64,000 nt of DNA from Pteria penguin. Its lineage: Eukaryota; Mollusca; Bivalvia; Pterioida; Pteriidae. Positions within the stretch are counted from its first letter, which is position 1. Each line of letters opens with the position of its first letter. Shown in pieces: positions 60,975 through 64,000 of this stretch. The stretch spans positions 30,130,001 to 30,194,000 of the forward strand of contig CM068592.1 of NCBI GenBank assembly GCA_035048485.1, in the 5' to 3' direction. The translations under genes were made by a program, and so were the position numbers. Under the pieces are notes generated by a model. That model was not told the origin of the DNA. It searched no databases and saw nothing but the letters and a program-made list of their open reading frames with translations.

Positions 60975-61580
60975 ACAGTATGACCCCGAGATATCGCTAA
61001 GACCATACTTCTTATATTGGGTCTCTCTACAACCCAATGCAGACTTGCACGCTGACTAGCAGGGCGGTAGGGACTTTATGACGAGCCTTGTCTAAATCTT
61101 TTCAGTGGGGAAAAGGTACTGATCCTCGTCCCCTCTTATTGTTAGTCGGGACTCCTACTGATCAAGGATTTGATCTCGCTTACAGACGGGCAGAGCATGG
61201 TTTACTTATGGTGATGTCGCCTTACATATTTTTGATAGCAACATATTGTTCTATTAACGTTTCGTGTGTAATAAAATTTTTATGACCTCTCTTTTTGAAA
61301 AAATTGTTGATTCTTGTTCTCTATATGGAGGATTATTTATAAGATTTTAAAATGTGTGTCCTTTGATTGTACTGCTTTTGTGGTGAGTGGAAAGGTGGGC
61401 GCCCGTAAACCTGTCAACCACACCAATTGAATGACATTTGTTACTTCAATTAACTGCAGCACAATCGAATATTTTTGTGATGTTGTTTTACCGTGTATAA
61501 TCTAATATTATCATGTTTTATGTGTATGTCCTTGGCGAATTTTGTCATACAGCTCTGTCTGATGTCTGCAGTTTTCTCTT
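60975..61580 (+). repeat. 3' tail of RT element family B, solo, plus orientation
   Basis: 'gaccccgagatatcgctaag', 'acgctgactagcagggcggt', 'gatcctcgtcccctcttatt', 'aaggtgggcgcccgtaaacc' and 'gtcatacagctctgtctgat' follow, in order, the reverse complement of 54,740-54,150. The RT part is missing. It lies directly upstream of a SINE and then a family A RT ORF. Confidence 0.87.
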
Positions 61581-61724
61581 TTGTAACAACTGTCTACTCA
61601 ATATAATACAATGTAATGGTTATTATAAATTATATGCTTTAATATGTCGAACAATTTGGAATATATTTTCCATTATCGTATTAAAATCGAATTCGAAAAT
61701 TGGCAAAGATATCGTATATTAAAA

Positions 61725-61955
61725 GCCGGGGTGGATCAGTGAATGAGGGGTTCGACTTTTGACGAAGAGGTCCCTGGCTCGGCTCCCGCCATTGTCAGAT
61801 CGATGTTATTTCTTTCGGATGAGAAAATGAAAGCCCAGGGCAAGCTAACGATACTGAACTGATTTTGGTGGGTCCATGGCAAAGGTATAAAATTGTGTGC
61901 AATGCATCTGGCATATACGTGAAATAATCGTGGAGTGACGCAAAGCAATACTACA
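61725..61955 (+). mobile_element. SINE abutting the RT ORF
   Basis: Head 'ggggtggatcagtgaatgag' and B-box-like 'ctggctcggctcccgcc', core 'tttctttcggatgagaaaat', then 'ggtgggtccatggcaaaggt' and 'atatacgtgaaataatcgtg'. The core is shortened relative to 49,240. It ends within a few bases of where RT-family similarity starts. Confidence 0.75.
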
Positions 61956-61967
61956 AAATCTGTATCG

Positions 61968-63002
61968 ATGCTACTCACAAAAATATTATCAGAAATTAAA
62001 TCTGGCCTTCATAGATATTGCGAAACAGTATATTCCAGAAGTGGAATTAATCAAATGTGGATCCTTAAAAATTCAAAAGAGTTGTTAGAACATCTAAAAT
62101 CAAAAAGTTTTACTAAAATTCACTCCATCAAGTCTTTTGACTTTTCGACTCTGTACACAACGATCCCTCATCAGAAATTAAAAGACAGATTAGCGGAAAT
62201 TATTCAAAATGCATTTACTAGTAAAAACGGAAGCCGCAAATTCAAATATATAGTAATAGGCCACGATAAAACTTACTTTGTTAGGGAAAATTCTGATTCC
62301 AAAAATAAATACACTGAAACAGCTGTCATTCAGATGTTGAACTTTCTTATCGATAACATTTTTGTGGTGTTTGGAGGTAAGGTTTTTCAACAAATTGTCG
62401 GCATTCCAATGGGCACTAACTGTGCTCCGCTTCTGGCTGACATATTCCTTTATTCATACGAAGCTGAGTTCATTCAGTCTTTGCTTTCGCAAGGAAAAAA
62501 ACAATTGGCTCTTGGTTTCAATTTTACTTACAGATATATAGATGACTTGCTTTCAATTAATAATCCTTCATTCGCGGATTACCTTAGCATCATCTATCCA
62601 AGTGAACTGGAGGTCAAAGAAACCACAGAAACTAGTAATTCTACTTCGTATTTAGATATTATGTTGTCTTTCGACATTAATGGTCAATTGAACACCTCAC
62701 TCTATGACAAACGTGACGATTTCAATTTCGCTATCACAAACTTTCCTTTCATAAGTAGCAACATTCCATCATCGCCAGAATACGGCGTATTCATATCTCA
62801 GTTAATACGTTATTCCAGAGCATGTTCAAATTACAATGACTTTGTTCTCAGGGCTAGGCGACTTTCAGTTAAGCTGCTCAACCAGGGTTATATATGTGCT
62901 AGACTAGCATCGTCACTGAGGAAGTTCTACGGTCGTTACGTAACTCTTATTACTCGATATGATATCTCGTTATCCAGACTTTTAAATGATATTCTGGACT
63001 GA
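61968..63002 (+). CDS. Reverse transcriptase, Penelope-like family A; 5'-truncated but open
   Basis: 344 codons from the first ATG, MLLTKILSEIKSGLHRYCET; open sequence further upstream comes from the adjoining SINE. Polymerase motifs in order: A, SFDFSTLYTTIPH (residues about 56-68); B, GIPMGTNCAPLLADIFLYS (145-163); C, YRYIDDLLSIN (188-198); then SYLDIMLSF and LYDKRDDFNFAITNFPF. The C-terminus, KLLNQGYICARLASSLRKFY then GRYVTLITRYDISLSRLL, closes at TGA. No GIY-YIG endonuclease follows. The motifs fit Penelope-like or a related non-LTR-type RT; the name is from memory. N-terminal RT motifs are missing, so it is probably a truncated copy, unusual in having no stop or shift. Its tail continues to about 63,335. 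Confidence 0.85.
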   Translation: MLLTKILSEIKSGLHRYCETVYSRSGINQMWILKNSKELLEHLKSKSFTKIHSIKSFDFSTLYTTIPHQKLKDRLAEIIQNAFTSKNGSRKFKYIVIGHDKTYFVRENSDSKNKYTETAVIQMLNFLIDNIFVVFGGKVFQQIVGIPMGTNCAPLLADIFLYSYEAEFIQSLLSQGKKQLALGFNFTYRYIDDLLSINNPSFADYLSIIYPSELEVKETTETSNSTSYLDIMLSFDINGQLNTSLYDKRDDFNFAITNFPFISSNIPSSPEYGVFISQLIRYSRACSNYNDFVLRARRLSVKLLNQGYICARLASSLRKFYGRYVTLITRYDISLSRLLNDILD

Positions 63003-63335
63003 GACCGATTCCGATCACTTTACACAGATTTGACACCTTCTATACTAGAAGGTTACCTACTTCGACTTCTCCATATATAGATACATATGGAATTCACACG
63101 ATTTGACTCTTTCTACGGGGTATATGTGACGGGTGTTGCTAGCAAGCAGGAGATGCTCACTCTCCCCGGGCACCTGATCTCACTCCATCACAGGGGTTCA
63201 CATATGCTCTTCAAGTAGACATATTTTGTTATTTTCCATTTGTTTTTCATTTTCACTGATTTTGTATGTCCTATGGTTTCATGATTTTTGGACTTGTGGT
63301 TTGGATTTATCCATCATCTTTACATTTCAATATCA
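63003..63335 (+). repeat. 3' tail of RT element family A
   Basis: Directly follows the RT stop. Contains 'tctatactagaaggttacct', 'gtatatgtgacgggtgttgc', 'gggcacctgatctcactcca' and 'gtttggatttatccatcatc'. Repeated at 56,550-56,860 and, interrupted, at 5,694-6,068. The 'gggcacctgatctcac' portion resembles the reverse complement of the dispersed core. Confidence 0.87.
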
Positions 63336-64000
63336 CATATTACAATATTAGATTATCAGCACTATTGTTAAGAGTTTTGTACCAACAATATGACCGCTTT
63401 ATAAATACATGTAGAAGTAAAGTATTTAAAGATTCCCAACACTTATTGCCCTCTTAATAGGATAAAAGGCACATAGTTAATATTAGTGAAAACTTATGCA
63501 GTAATGTTTCCAAAAGTTACGGTCGCGATATTATTTTCCTCTTTTTTGCACCGATGCTTCATATATTCTCACAGACTACTTAAGCACATATAAATCGCAC
63601 TATACATTTCACTCTACGCCCAGGAAGTGGATAGAAAAACAGCTTTTTTTCGACAGACTACACAAAATAAGAAACAGAATGTTTACCTACGCCATATTGC
63701 ATTGCGTTTTTATTACAAAATTGATTCTGTCAATTAGCAGGCAGTTTATAGATGAGCAATGCCCTTTATTATAAAAAGAATACAGTGTGATAAACGCAAA
63801 AATATTACTTTCTAAGATTAGTTCTTTGTAAGAAGTTCCATTGATTATACATGTAACGTAAACTCAATTATAATAAAAGATTATTACTATCTTTCAAGGA
63901 AAGCAAGTAACTGTTTATTGTGTGTTGAATGTTGATGCACCATCCTCAATACGAAAATAGGATTTATTTCTACTCTACCTAAACGTGAAAAAATTGTCAC

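Noticed and set aside
61935..61967. Start of the RT ORF at 61,935
   Set aside because: That codon is GTG within SINE sequence; the first ATG in frame is at 61,968.

Overview
The window is animal nuclear DNA, AT-rich, with one spliced host gene spread among transposon relics, SINEs, minisatellites and microsatellites. Several dispersed repeats look like ones I remember as common in bivalve molluscs: the 'gaggcccaagtgggcct...ctcaggtgagctaa' element, the 'cgaaatgcgcatctggtgca' repeat, and SINEs with a 'tctttcggatgagac' core. A bivalve is therefore the best guess. This is recognition from memory, not a database match.

The main gene does not show as any single long ORF. It lies on the minus strand between 33,665 and 10,883. 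Twelve exons with correct splice signals and compatible phases join into 504 codons. They encode a class B1 (secretin-family) G-protein-coupled receptor, closest by eye to parathyroid-hormone receptors. It has a six-cysteine hormone-binding ectodomain, seven membrane segments and a 122-residue tail. Only the initiator Met/signal-peptide exon is missing. One intron starts with GC instead of GT. The first visible intron is 11 kb and is full of satellites; a 26-bp minisatellite fills the TM2/TM3 intron.

Region by region: 1-3,195, a nested tandem repeat with a stray inverted copy at 29.9-30.1 kb. 4.07-5.17 kb, a broken Ty3/gypsy pol (minus). 5.4-7.3 kb, stacked dispersed repeats, including a clean repeat-in-repeat insertion and a Helitron-like element. 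10.9-33.7 kb, the receptor gene, with minisatellites at 17.7-18.5, 20.8-21.1, 26.3-27.6 and 30.6-31.25 kb, SINEs, and a MITE beside the first visible exon. 33.9-37.3 kb, 30-bp and 27-bp minisatellites. 38.4 kb, a complete tRNA-derived SINE. 40-43.1 kb, a tandem segmental repeat with hAT-like motifs. 43.4-43.9 kb, an insert between 25-bp direct repeats. 44-53 kb, mostly single-copy sequence without a recognisable gene. 53.5 kb, an internally deleted mariner. 54.15-55.5 kb, a decayed Penelope-like reverse transcriptase element (minus). 56.5-63.3 kb, tails of two such elements, SINEs, and a 344-codon open reverse transcriptase ORF.

There is no operon logic here. The host gene stands alone and the rest is mobile or repetitive DNA. 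Two reverse-transcriptase families account for many of the dispersed fragments: their 3' tails recur at least six times, and both seem to share a short 3' module. No CRISPR, rRNA or convincing functional tRNA gene was seen.
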